DNA from: CBFDCQ01 sp965603355
GTDB lineage: Bacteria; Hydrogenedentota; CAZGCA01; CBFDCQ01
Assembly (NCBI GenBank): GCA_965603355.1
Contig: CBFDCQ010000007.1
Span: 1 to 64,000, forward strand
Direction of reading: 5' to 3'
DNA: 64,000 nt
Positions 43,145 through 51,900 of this stretch are shown here, piece by piece. Within the stretch, counting starts at the first letter, position 1; each line of letters opens with the position of its first letter. The position numbers and the translations under genes are program-made. Under the pieces are notes generated by a model that was given only the letters and a program-made list of their open reading frames with translations, made no database searches and was not told the DNA's origin.

Positions 43145-44188
43145 TCATCTCGTCAGGGTGCTGAGCATGCGCCTCCACAAGCTGCGCCGCGGTGATATCC
43201 TGTTGTCGACTTTTGTACCTTCGGGAAACTCGATATCGACGTCAGCTTCAAGTATATCGGTATTGACGTGTTCAAGTATATCGGTATTGACGTGCATTTC
43301 GTCCACCACGTACCGACTGAATTCCCCTTCCCCCCAGCCCGAAGGGCCAGGAGGGCCATTGGAACGCAGCTCTTTGGTAAACCTGAAAGGCAGCCAGATA
43401 CCATCCGTAATCTCACGGAGATCACTGCACTTCACGGCGCCGAGGAGCCTCCCATCCGTGTGGGTCACACGGCTCTCGATTGGAATGTATCCTCTCGTGG
43501 GATCAACGGTAAACGTCAACACAGTATCCGGGGCTTCGCGAGGCGTGTTCTTGAGAATGTAGTACCCACGGTCGTCTCGGGTGATTGTGGCTGTCTCCTG
43601 GAGCACCCATCCGCGGTACATGTTCTTGTCTCCATAGAGGGCCGTAACCGGCGTTGTCGCCGGACCGCTTGGTTCCGCTTTGATGATCGCGTGAGGCCGA
43701 TGGCTGGGATCAGCGCACAGCCACTTGGACCATTTGGGGGAGTCTACATAAGCCCTATCTGTGACAGATTCGTCAAGTACCTTGTCGCCAACTTTCCTGT
43801 TGTATTCTGTCCTGACACTTCGCACGTAGACGCGATCCCCTGCCATTCGGGCCGTTCTCTGCACCCGTACCGAAGGCTCGGGCTCTGGCGCACCATTGAT
43901 GATCTTGAAGCTAGTGATATTGATTCTGGCCTCAAACGTCTTGATTCGTTCCTCACTCGCGTCAATGAGCGCCATCAACTCCTCGGGTGTGGGTAAATTC
44001 ATCTCACTTCCCGACTCAGCCGCCCAAGCTCTCGCGGAGTCCCCGATGCCTGCCGTGCACAAAGAAGCGCCAAGAATAGTGAGCGCTGCGAAAAGCACTG
44101 CAACTAGAAACTGTGCCCTCGTCCATTCCTGTCGCCGGAGCAAACAACGGTATAGAAACAACTCTATGATAACTCGTCTCTTTCTCAT
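43145..44188 (-). CDS. secreted protein upstream of attC-like site 2, unknown
   Basis: 347-residue exported protein. It has a long N-region and hydrophobic core (FLVAVLFAALTILGASLCTAGIG), then a helical stretch (PTPEELMALIDASEERIKTFEARINITSF) and a beta-rich body with ITDGIWLPFRFTKEL and, near the end, VDIEFPEGTKVDNRI. These correspond to motifs in the two neighbouring paralogs. An exact 24-base tandem duplication gives HVNTDILE twice. The ATG at 44188 is set by AGGAGGATCGACAG. The stop is 54 bases from attC-like site 2. Function unknown. Confidence 0.72.
   Translation of the reverse strand: MRKRRVIIELFLYRCLLRRQEWTRAQFLVAVLFAALTILGASLCTAGIGDSARAWAAESGSEMNLPTPEELMALIDASEERIKTFEARINITSFKIINGAPEPEPSVRVQRTARMAGDRVYVRSVRTEYNRKVGDKVLDESVTDRAYVDSPKWSKWLCADPSHRPHAIIKAEPSGPATTPVTALYGDKNMYRGWVLQETATITRDDRGYYILKNTPREAPDTVLTFTVDPTRGYIPIESRVTHTDGRLLGAVKCSDLREITDGIWLPFRFTKELRSNGPPGPSGWGEGEFSRYVVDEMHVNTDILEHVNTDILEADVDIEFPEGTKVDNRISPRRSLWRRMLSTLTR
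43247..43294 (-). repeat. exact 24-base in-frame tandem duplication inside a gene
   Basis: The 24-base unit at 43247-43270 is repeated exactly at 43271-43294, adding eight residues (HVNTDILE) twice to the secreted protein. Perfect identity points to a recent event or contraction/expansion by slippage. Confidence 0.9.
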
Positions 44189-44394
44189 CTGTCGATCCTC
44201 CTGGACCACCGGCCATATCTAGAAACACCCTCTTATAGAGGTATATGACGGCTAATGCAGAAATCGATCAGTTTGAACTGCTTTTGCTTTGGCTTGCGCT
44301 TGCCAAAATGCCCTTTAGGTCGCAATGTATCTAGCTAAGAGGATGGAATTAGGTGGGCCAGAGTCGCGCAAAGCGGTGCGGAAGGGTCAGGCCG

Positions 44395-45423
44395 TCAGCC
44401 TATAATCCCATCGTGCACGCGTTGGAGTTCGGCTTCGGTTTCCTGCACGAGTTCCTCTATGATGTCCTTGATGGGCATAACTCTGTCGACCAGCCCGACG
44501 GACTGGCCCGCCATGAGGGAACCTGCCGATATGTCGCCGTCGATAACGGCGCTGCGCAACGCGCCTATCCAGAACTCCTCGACCTGCTGCTGCGCATCGG
44601 GGCGGTGGATGGTTCCCTCGTCGAGTTGCTTGATGAGTTCGAGCTGAAGTCGGCCGAACTCGTCAATGCCCTTGTTGCGTAAGGCGCGAACCGCCACCAC
44701 CGGCAGTCGGCTATCGAACGCCGGGGTGGATACCGCGTCGCGGGCTTTGGCGCGAAGAAACGCCTTCTTGAAATCGGGATGCGCACAGCTTTCCTCGGCG
44801 ACGGCGAACAGAGTGCCCATCTGCACTCCCGCAGCGCCCATGAGGAACAGGTGCGCGCACATCCTTCCTGCGGCGATACCGCCGGCAACGAATACCGGCA
44901 CGTCGGGGATCTCGAACAGCACCTGCTGAAGGAGCACGATGAGGCTGACGTGGCCGACGTGCCCGCCGGCTTCCATACCCTCGAGAATCAGCGCGTCCAC
45001 GCCGTAGCGCAACATACGCTTCGCGATAGAATAGGTCGATGCGAAACAGAGGACTTTTGCCCCCGCCTCCTTGGCGACCTTTATCTCCCTTTCGCGAGCT
45101 ATGCTGCCTGCAAAAATCACGAACGGCGGAGTCACCTTCTTGACAAGCTCGACCTGCTGTTTATATGCGGGTGCAATTGTGATGAGGTTCACGCCGAACG
45201 GTTTGTCCGTGAGACCGCGTGTCTCAGCGATCTGCTGCTCCAGAATATCCACGGGCATGTTGCCGCCGGCGAGACAGCCGAACCCGCCCGCGTTACCCAC
45301 CGCTGCAACAAGCGTCGGGTCGCTGACCCACGTCATCGCACCGCACATGAACGGGTATCGGACACCGAGAAACTCCCGGCCGCGCGCAAAGAACCTGTCA
45401 GATAAACACATCTCAGTACCCAT
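44395..45423 (-). CDS. nitronate monooxygenase / FabK-like flavoprotein
   Basis: 342-residue FMN-dependent TIM-barrel protein of the 2-nitropropane dioxygenase family. YPFMCGAMTWVSDPTLVAAVGNAGGFGCLAGG is the family N-terminus. GVDALILEGMEAGGHVGHVS contains the histidine and glycine-rich phosphate-binding loop, and PVFVAGGIAAGRMCAHLFLMGAAGVQMGTLF the FMN phosphate site. The same fold includes enoyl-ACP reductase FabK and bona fide nitronate monooxygenases; the two are hard to separate by eye. It stands alone, with AGGGATACCGAT before the ATG. Confidence 0.88.
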   Translation of the reverse strand: MGTEMCLSDRFFARGREFLGVRYPFMCGAMTWVSDPTLVAAVGNAGGFGCLAGGNMPVDILEQQIAETRGLTDKPFGVNLITIAPAYKQQVELVKKVTPPFVIFAGSIAREREIKVAKEAGAKVLCFASTYSIAKRMLRYGVDALILEGMEAGGHVGHVSLIVLLQQVLFEIPDVPVFVAGGIAAGRMCAHLFLMGAAGVQMGTLFAVAEESCAHPDFKKAFLRAKARDAVSTPAFDSRLPVVAVRALRNKGIDEFGRLQLELIKQLDEGTIHRPDAQQQVEEFWIGALRSAVIDGDISAGSLMAGQSVGLVDRVMPIKDIIEELVQETEAELQRVHDGIIG

Positions 45424-45620
45424 ATCGGTATCCCTGTTCGTGCCGCTGCTGGAACATCCTCTCTCCGCAAGGGGATGGTATCAGGGTGTGGATGCACGGA
45501 TCAAGGCGCACGTGCCGCTGGTGCAGTATTCTTGATGGCACAGGATTGGCCCTGCGTCTGCACGGCTGTCACGAATAGTACGTGTGGGATGCGGGAAAGA
45601 CGCGGCCTATCGCCGTCCGC

Positions 45621-45914
45621 CTACTGTTCACTCTCCTCGAGCTCTGCCGCCCTTCTCTCAAGCTCTTCAGCCCGCTCGGAAAGATGCCTCTCCATCTCAT
45701 TGAGCTGTTCAGCGCGCATCTCCATCTCTCTCATGCGCTCCTCGAGATGTGCCTCCTGCTCACCGGGGAACTCCCCTTCATGCATTTCAAGCTCTTCGAA
45801 ACCCTCGTGCTGATCCTCAAACGGGCAGGAATATTGCTTTGTGCCAAGAGCTACCACGCATCCGGAAAGCACCAACCCGCACAACATCACACATACCAAC
45901 GTTTGCCACTTCAT
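45621..45914 (-). CDS. small coiled-coil lipoprotein, unknown
   Basis: 97-residue lipoprotein. VMLCGLVLSGC carries a good lipobox (LSGC). The mature part is a strongly charged coiled coil of Glu/Met/Arg heptads (EAHLEERMREMEMRAEQLNEMERHL and on). AAGGAGGGTGACGC precedes the ATG. It probably sits in the periplasm or outer membrane as an Lpp-like or structural helix; no specific partner is visible. Confidence 0.72.
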   Translation of the reverse strand: MKWQTLVCVMLCGLVLSGCVVALGTKQYSCPFEDQHEGFEELEMHEGEFPGEQEAHLEERMREMEMRAEQLNEMERHLSERAEELERRAAELEESEQ

Positions 45915-46095
45915 GCGTCACCCTCCTTCAACCATTATGGAACCGTCCCCAACAGACTACCACACAGCGCTGCTTCGGTCAACACTGAGCAGGCCACAAA
46001 ACGCCCCGTTTCACATGGAACCACCACCTACACTATCGCCACGAGAGCGCAAGAGGTTCCATCACGACATCCGCCGTCGGCTCTCATACCTATGT

Positions 46096-48489
46096 CTATT
46101 GGGCCGCTTTCCTGGCCGATACCTCCTCCAACCTCTCCATAAACCGCACGGTCATGGGGAACTCGCCGGGATACCTGACGAACTCGACGTGACCGTCCAT
46201 GTACAGCACGTTCGCGCCGCCCGGCAAATGGTGTCCGGGCCGGTCCCACATGATAGGAATACTGCTCTGCATCACTGCGGAACCTGCCGGGTTGTTAATG
46301 TCCGTTATGAAGAACCGTTCTATCCCCTCGCGCAACCGGAAGATCACGTCGCCGCCAACGCTGCCTTTCCCAGCGGCCACCTCGATATCCTCGTCGCGCT
46401 GCGTGAGGTCGAGAGACTCGTACGCGTCCAGCAGCGCCAACCCTTCTTCCTCCGTCGTGACTACCCAACCGAGGTAGAAGTAGCTCTCGTCGTTGATCTC
46501 GTCCGGTGTCTGAGGCCTTCTGATAGGCTGAGACTCAGGGTCGGAAGGACAACGCAGGACATTGAGATCGGTCAGATATTCCGGGAAGATCGCGTCACCT
46601 TCCGGCGCGAGATTACCTCGCTTGTCGTCTATCACCGGGAACTTCTCGCCTTTGCTCTCGTTGGCGTACATCTTGAACACGAGCCCCATCTGTTTGAGGT
46701 TGTTTTGGCAGGAGGCGCGTTGCGCAGCCTCTCTCGCCCTGCCTAGTGCAGGCAGCATGATAGCTGCGCCAACGCCCGCCGCGGCGGGGCCAGTCGGACC
46801 AACGCCAAGCAACGACGCTCCGCCGAACGGACCGTATGAGGTGCTCCGAATTCCCTCGGCGTCAACTGTCGTGCTCGATACCGCCGGGAAAAGGTGCCTG
46901 CTGATATCCTGTGCCGGCGGGAGCTCAGCCAAGTTTATCGGTATCTTCTCCTGCGCCGCGTGCAACAGCGGCATAAATCCCATATACATTGTCGTGAAAC
47001 CGGTCGCGATATCCGAGTAGCTGAACGCGGTATCCGGTCTCGGGACGTGCCCGAGAGCCTCTTTCACACTGCGGTTGTCGGCGGCCGACCGCGACTGCGA
47101 CGTGAGCTGTGACAACGTTGACTGGAGGACCTGTGGGCTGATCGAGACCAGCAGACAATCCTGGTAGACCGTGTAACTCGGCATGATAGGAGCTCCGGGC
47201 ATAGATATGGAGAATATCCGGTGTCCCGAGTATTCCGTCTCCGTGGGAGGTGGCGCTCCCGAGAGGCTCAGCAGTTTCCCGATCATCTCCTCGGCCCGAG
47301 CGCCCTCACGCACCTTCGCGGCAACGAGAATCTGTGGGAGTGGTATTGGTGCACCGGACATCCCGACCGCGATCGGTCCGCTGAACATGCCGAAAATGTC
47401 TCTCTCGACGCTCAACTCCAACTCGCGCTCGAATTCGGCGACGACTTCCGCAATATCCTCGGCCCCAGCCGGATCCATCTGTCTTACGGTAGACAGGAAT
47501 TCCTGCCACAATCCTGCGAAATCGAGCGTGAATGAGCTTACCGAAGAAACGTTTTCCGGGAAGTATCGCAGCATTTCCGTCACGTTCGATCGGGTCCCGA
47601 AGAGTTTCATCACCCCTCGACGCTCGCCCGGCACGTGAATGTACATGACGTCCCTGAACCCCTTATCGACAATTGCCGAGCTTAACCCAGCTGATTTCAG
47701 GCCCATCAGACCCAGCGCGTTGATTATCTGCGGCACATCCTCATTCGGTGAAGACTTGATGATGAGATCCATCAACTTCTCTAGATTGAAGAAACTGAAA
47801 CTCTCGCTCCCCGCGCCTATCTTTGCAGAGATAGCGCGAAACTCAGGCGAAGTCGCGAGAGAGGCGCGCGGCGGACTGGCCAGGTTGTCCAATAACGACT
47901 GCATTGCCTCGCGTCCGGAAGTGCCGGCGCTCAGCACGAACTTGTCTCTCGGGAAGCAATAGCAGACCTGCATGCCGTCGACGGCATACATCGTGATCTC
48001 CAGCCCGCTATAGGTGCTGGTTTGCTTCTCGCTCAGCGGCATTTGCCCACGGAGCCTCACCTCGATTGCGGGCAGCAGCTTCTTCAGCGTTTCCGCTTTG
48101 TCCGGTTCAATATCCGCAACTAGGACAGCGCCAATCTTCTCCGCTTCGATGTCCAGTTGCGTGAGGGCAAATACTATTTGGCCGGAGAAGATGCTGCCGA
48201 TCTTCTCCAGGGACAGCCCGAGTTCCTGCTCGGCTCTCTCCCTCCCCTGTTCCTTGATACCGTCAATTACCCGCCTGACAGACGGCTCCTGCCCAATGTC
48301 GTACAGAGCTGTCCCCTCGAACTTCTGACGGTACGACGGCAGATCGTTAGCGGAAATGTACACGAACGTATCTTCCGGCAAGTATTGTTCCAGACCGCCG
48401 CGCGCGGAAGCATCAGCGGCACCGAGAAGACACGTTGTCGCTACCAAAAACCACGCAACACACCGGACACCTCGTCTTGTCTTGCTCAT
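46096..48489 (-). CDS. DUF3352-like secreted protein fused to pilin-like, processing-associated C-terminal domain
   Basis: 797-residue exported protein with a signal peptide (WFLVATTCLLGAADASA). Residues about 30-540 resemble DUF3352-type proteins (EQYLPEDTFVYISANDLPSYRQKF, IFSGQIVFALT, GMQVCYCFPRDKFVLSAG). From about 570 there is a hydrophobic Gly/Ala stretch, then IMLPALGRAREAAQRASCQNNLKQMGLVFKMYANE. This is the region that follows the N-terminal helix in type II secretion-like pseudopilins of Planctomycetes-type bacteria. The C-terminus has LPGGANVLYMDGHVEFV, the H-x-x-DG 'processing-associated' motif. Joining it behind a DUF3352 body with an ordinary signal peptide is unusual. The start is set by AGGAGAAGCGAAAG. 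Confidence 0.75.
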   Translation of the reverse strand: MSKTRRGVRCVAWFLVATTCLLGAADASARGGLEQYLPEDTFVYISANDLPSYRQKFEGTALYDIGQEPSVRRVIDGIKEQGRERAEQELGLSLEKIGSIFSGQIVFALTQLDIEAEKIGAVLVADIEPDKAETLKKLLPAIEVRLRGQMPLSEKQTSTYSGLEITMYAVDGMQVCYCFPRDKFVLSAGTSGREAMQSLLDNLASPPRASLATSPEFRAISAKIGAGSESFSFFNLEKLMDLIIKSSPNEDVPQIINALGLMGLKSAGLSSAIVDKGFRDVMYIHVPGERRGVMKLFGTRSNVTEMLRYFPENVSSVSSFTLDFAGLWQEFLSTVRQMDPAGAEDIAEVVAEFERELELSVERDIFGMFSGPIAVGMSGAPIPLPQILVAAKVREGARAEEMIGKLLSLSGAPPPTETEYSGHRIFSISMPGAPIMPSYTVYQDCLLVSISPQVLQSTLSQLTSQSRSAADNRSVKEALGHVPRPDTAFSYSDIATGFTTMYMGFMPLLHAAQEKIPINLAELPPAQDISRHLFPAVSSTTVDAEGIRSTSYGPFGGASLLGVGPTGPAAAGVGAAIMLPALGRAREAAQRASCQNNLKQMGLVFKMYANESKGEKFPVIDDKRGNLAPEGDAIFPEYLTDLNVLRCPSDPESQPIRRPQTPDEINDESYFYLGWVVTTEEEGLALLDAYESLDLTQRDEDIEVAAGKGSVGGDVIFRLREGIERFFITDINNPAGSAVMQSSIPIMWDRPGHHLPGGANVLYMDGHVEFVRYPGEFPMTVRFMERLEEVSARKAAQ

Positions 48490-49111
48490 CTTTCGCTTCT
48501 CCTCTCTCAACTCCGTCCCACCTCACAAAACGAACATTACCCGTAGCCTGTCAGGCTCTCACCGAGACTTCTGCCCTTCTATGATCTGGAGCGCCCTCCG
48601 CGACGTTGCAGATGTGGCGGGCTCTCCACTCGAACAATGGCACTGTCCATAGATGGAAGACTCAACTGCGTGGACCTGACACTCGTTATACATACACCGA
48701 ATTCGTGCATTTTATTCGGAAAAGCAACCAATCAACATCTTCTTCAGCCGTGCGATATTGCTTGCTCAGGTCTGGCAAGAGAAGGCGATTGCCCCAAATC
48801 CGTTGGCAGTATATCACATTGTACTCTGGACCCGCTAGAACAAAGTGTGGTCTTGCACGATTGCGATACTGATGCGCTTGTAATGTTCGAGCATCGATTC
48901 ACTCCACAACAAGTTGTCGACAAGGAACGCCGCGCGGCAACTTCCTGGTCTTCTAGGATTTGACATCACTTCTGTCTTGGTGTTAGAATGAGTCTCGAAA
49001 CGGTTGAGCCGTATCCCGTTGTAAACACGGCGGTTCCCGCGAATTCCGTGGGTTGTGGTGAGGAACGGTATTCAGGTCGCCGTTCTTACGGACGCTTTTT
49101 CAGGTGGGGTC
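48490..49111. other. 622-base region between the DUF3352 fusion gene and lysA
   Basis: Somewhat A/T-richer than the flanking genes. The open frame 48637-48963 (+, 108 codons, ATG start) has six cysteines but no ribosome site I would trust and no recognisable family; it may be a decayed or non-coding stretch. A strong promoter for lysA is at 48960-48989. No tRNA or lysine riboswitch was recognised in the leader (48996-49111). Confidence 0.4.
48960..48989 (+). promoter_or_regulatory. predicted strong promoter for the lysA-mlaD-radA-disA genes
   Basis: Consensus TTGACA (48960-48965) and TAGAAT (48984-48989), 18-base spacer, about 120 bases before the lysA start. Confidence 0.62.
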
Positions 49112-50374
49112 GTGCATTACTTCCAGTATTCTAACAGCATGCTATTCTGCGAAGATGCCCCGGTCACAAGGATAGCTGACGAGGTAGGCACCCCGCTCTA
49201 TCTCTACAGTCAGGGCACATTCCTGCGGCACTACCGTCGTCTGGACGAAGCGTTGAGCGAAATCGAACATATCATCTGTTTCGCGCTGAAGGCCAATCCC
49301 AACGTGGCCGTGAGCCGAGTCCTGGCGCGCGAGGGCGCAGGCGCAGAGGTGGTTTCGGGAGGTGAACTGTACCGCGCTCTCACGGCGGGCGTTCCCGGCG
49401 ACAAAATAGTGTTCAATGGAAACGGGAAGACCGAGGCTGAACTCGACTACGCTCTCGACAGCGACATTCTCATGTTCTGCGTGGATTCCGAGCAGGAACT
49501 CGATCTGCTCAACGCGGTCGCACAACGCGCCGGGCGAAAAGCGCCAATAGCGGTAAGGCTGAACCCGGACATACCGGTCGAGACGCACCCGTATGTGGCA
49601 ACGGGCTTGAAGGAGAGCAAATTCGGCCTTCAGATAGACCGTGCGATGGCGTGTTACGAGTTTGCCGCACGCGCGGACAACCTCGAGGTGGTCGGAATTC
49701 ACGCGCATCTGGGCTCGCAGCTGCTGGATGTTGCCCCGTTTGAGGAGTGCGTCTCGAGGCTCGCCGGAGCGGTTAGAGAACTGAAAGAACGGAGTATTGA
49801 TATTCGCTACATTGATCTGGGCGGCGGGCTCGGCATCAGGTACAACGACGAGGAACCCCTCTCTTACGAGAAGTATGCTGACACCGTAGCCCCCTATGCA
49901 CGGGATGCAGGCTGCACCATACTGTTGGAGCCCGGCAGATCCATTGTCGGGAACGCAGGCATTCTGCTGACCCGCGTGCTCTACGTCAAACAAAGCTATG
50001 AGAAAACGTTCGTGGTGGTAGATGCCGCGATGAACGATCTCGTAAGGCCGGCCATGTACGGCTCGTACCACGAGATTGTTCCCGTCGCCGAACCGAATCA
50101 TGGGCATGAGAAAACGCGGGCCGACGTCGTCGGCGGAATATGCGAATCGGGCGATTTTCTTGCGCGCGACAGAGATATCGCCCCGGTCAAAGCGGGCGAT
50201 CTGCTCGCCGTGATGAGTGCCGGGGCGTACGGTGCCGCTATGAGTTCGACGTACAATTCGCGGCCGCTTGTTCCGGAGGTGCTCGTTTCTGGCGACACGT
50301 TCAAGGTTATCAGAAGGCGCCAGTCTTACGAGGAGATGATCTCGCTCGAAGTCGAGGACGAGGTCGATGACTGA
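49112..50374 (+). CDS. lysA: diaminopimelate decarboxylase
   Basis: PLP-dependent enzyme making L-lysine from meso-diaminopimelate, 420 residues, normal length. HYFQYSNSMLFCEDAPVTRIADEVGTPLYLYS is the usual N-terminus. K60 in FALKANPN should bind PLP. HLGSQLLDVAPFEE, DLGGGLGI and LEPGRSIVGNAG are cofactor motifs, and GICESGDFLARDR gives the cysteine and glutamate of the active site at the dimer interface. The start is GTG at 49112 with AGGTGGGG just upstream; the longest frame begins 19 codons earlier. First gene of a likely operon with mlaD 20 bases downstream. Confidence 0.95.
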   Translation: MHYFQYSNSMLFCEDAPVTRIADEVGTPLYLYSQGTFLRHYRRLDEALSEIEHIICFALKANPNVAVSRVLAREGAGAEVVSGGELYRALTAGVPGDKIVFNGNGKTEAELDYALDSDILMFCVDSEQELDLLNAVAQRAGRKAPIAVRLNPDIPVETHPYVATGLKESKFGLQIDRAMACYEFAARADNLEVVGIHAHLGSQLLDVAPFEECVSRLAGAVRELKERSIDIRYIDLGGGLGIRYNDEEPLSYEKYADTVAPYARDAGCTILLEPGRSIVGNAGILLTRVLYVKQSYEKTFVVVDAAMNDLVRPAMYGSYHEIVPVAEPNHGHEKTRADVVGGICESGDFLARDRDIAPVKAGDLLAVMSAGAYGAAMSSTYNSRPLVPEVLVSGDTFKVIRRRQSYEEMISLEVEDEVDD

Positions 50375-50394
50375 CCGCGTGCGGAGGAGACTCA

Positions 50395-51825
50395 ATGAAA
50401 CTTGAAGTCCGAGTCGGACTGCTTGTGGCGGTTGCGCTGGCCGTCGCCATGACGATGGTACTCCTCATAGGGCAGTTCTCATGGTTCCAACGGTTCTATA
50501 CGATATACGCCGATTTCACGGATATTGAGACCCTCAACGCGGATTCGCCCGTTCGGCTGGCGGGCCTGAAAGTCGGGCGGGTACGCGACGTACAGCTGAG
50601 CGGCGATAAGGTGCGTGTGGCGATGCTGATTAAGGAAGGCGTTCCCATACGAGCGGACTCTCCAATAACGATAACTACCGGTTTGATACTCGGCGAAACC
50701 TACGTGCGGATAAGTATTGGGTCCCCGACAGCTCTGCTCCTTGAAGATGGAGCGATTGTGCAGGGAACGGATCCCGTCTCCACGGACAGATTGGTCGAAA
50801 CGGTGCAGGGCGTCGCGGAGCGAATAGATACCTTGACGACGTCGGTCAGCGAGGTCCTCGGCGAAAGCGAGAAAGCCGACCTTAGAGAAGTAGTTGCCGC
50901 GATGCGCAGGATAACGGATAATCTGGACAGAATAACCGGCGACAATGAAGACGATGTGCGCGAAACCATACTCGCCTACAAGCAGGTTGCGTCGGATCTA
51001 TCGGAGAATCTCAACAGGCTGTCGGAGAATACTCTCGAGCTCGTCGATAAACTCAACGATGTGGTGGACGAGAACAGATCTGATGTCAGGGAGGCGACCG
51101 ACGCGCTGAGTCGCGTCGGACCGCAGCTCGACGAGACGATCGGCAAGCTGGACGGAATCGTAGACAAGATCCAGGCGGGGGAAGGCACCATTGGCAAGCT
51201 CGTTGCCGAGGAGACAATATACGACGATGCCAGACTCGCCCTGGGAGACGCACGCGACGCGTTTGTCTCAGTTGAGCAGGCTGCCAAGGGGGCGGAAGAG
51301 TTTCTCGCTCCAGTTGCGGGAGCCGCCCGTAAGGCTGAGGAGATCAGATTGCTGTGGCTTGTCGGGCTTGACAGAGACGTCACTCAATCTTTCGGACGAG
51401 CTGACGGCGGTATCAAGATACAAACCTCGGACAAGAAATACTACGTGCTCGGAGGTAATCATCTCAACGCCGACGACGAGGAGGACGAGGATAAGGACGA
51501 CGAGAGAGATCAGATAAGCTATGACGGATACATGGGGTACAGTTTCGGATTGCCCAACACCTATTTCCGGTTCGGCATGATGGAAGGCGGCGGGGGCATC
51601 GGTGTTGAGCATTACCTGGCCTCAGATAAACTCAGATTGACCCTGGACGGTTTTGTCAACGAGGGTGGTACTCAGGCCAAGATGGGGGCCGAATACTGGT
51701 TTAACGACAATCTGGCGATGCGAGTGGGGCTGCATAGAGTGCCGGATGAGCCGGCGGTCAGGCTGGGATTGCGTGTCGAGTTCCAGGACGACGACCTGAA
51801 GAATCTGCTCAGGACGTTCAGGTAG
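50395..51825 (+). CDS. MlaD/MCE-domain lipid-transport protein with extended C-terminus
   Basis: 476-residue membrane-anchored MCE protein. The N-terminal helix (RVGLLVAVALAVAMTMVLLIG) is followed by the MCE beta-barrel: YADFTDIETLNADSPVRLAGLKVGRVRDVQL, then GLILGETYVRISIG. Residues about 135-310 are a long amphipathic helical segment (repeated NRLSENTLELVDKLNDV-type heptads) that in other MCE proteins builds a tunnel across the periplasm. The last 150 residues are beta-rich (YFRFGMMEGGGGIGVEHYLASDKLRL, VEFQDDD), like an outer-membrane-barrel-type tail. No mlaE/mlaF genes are in the window. It sits between lysA and radA. Confidence 0.87.
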   Translation: MKLEVRVGLLVAVALAVAMTMVLLIGQFSWFQRFYTIYADFTDIETLNADSPVRLAGLKVGRVRDVQLSGDKVRVAMLIKEGVPIRADSPITITTGLILGETYVRISIGSPTALLLEDGAIVQGTDPVSTDRLVETVQGVAERIDTLTTSVSEVLGESEKADLREVVAAMRRITDNLDRITGDNEDDVRETILAYKQVASDLSENLNRLSENTLELVDKLNDVVDENRSDVREATDALSRVGPQLDETIGKLDGIVDKIQAGEGTIGKLVAEETIYDDARLALGDARDAFVSVEQAAKGAEEFLAPVAGAARKAEEIRLLWLVGLDRDVTQSFGRADGGIKIQTSDKKYYVLGGNHLNADDEEDEDKDDERDQISYDGYMGYSFGLPNTYFRFGMMEGGGGIGVEHYLASDKLRLTLDGFVNEGGTQAKMGAEYWFNDNLAMRVGLHRVPDEPAVRLGLRVEFQDDDLKNLLRTFR

Positions 51826-51900
51826 CAGAAGACCGGTCACCACGCGTGCGCCGGCCAGACGCCTTTGGCGGAAGCTGAGTTATCGACCGGAAGGCAGGAC

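Noticed and set aside
48637..48963. 108-codon open frame upstream of lysA
   Set aside because: No ribosome site, no family, and it ends within the lysA promoter; kept only as part of the intergenic description.
49142..50395. Long open frame (417 codons) antisense to lysA
   Set aside because: Shadow of the diaminopimelate decarboxylase gene; no independent support.
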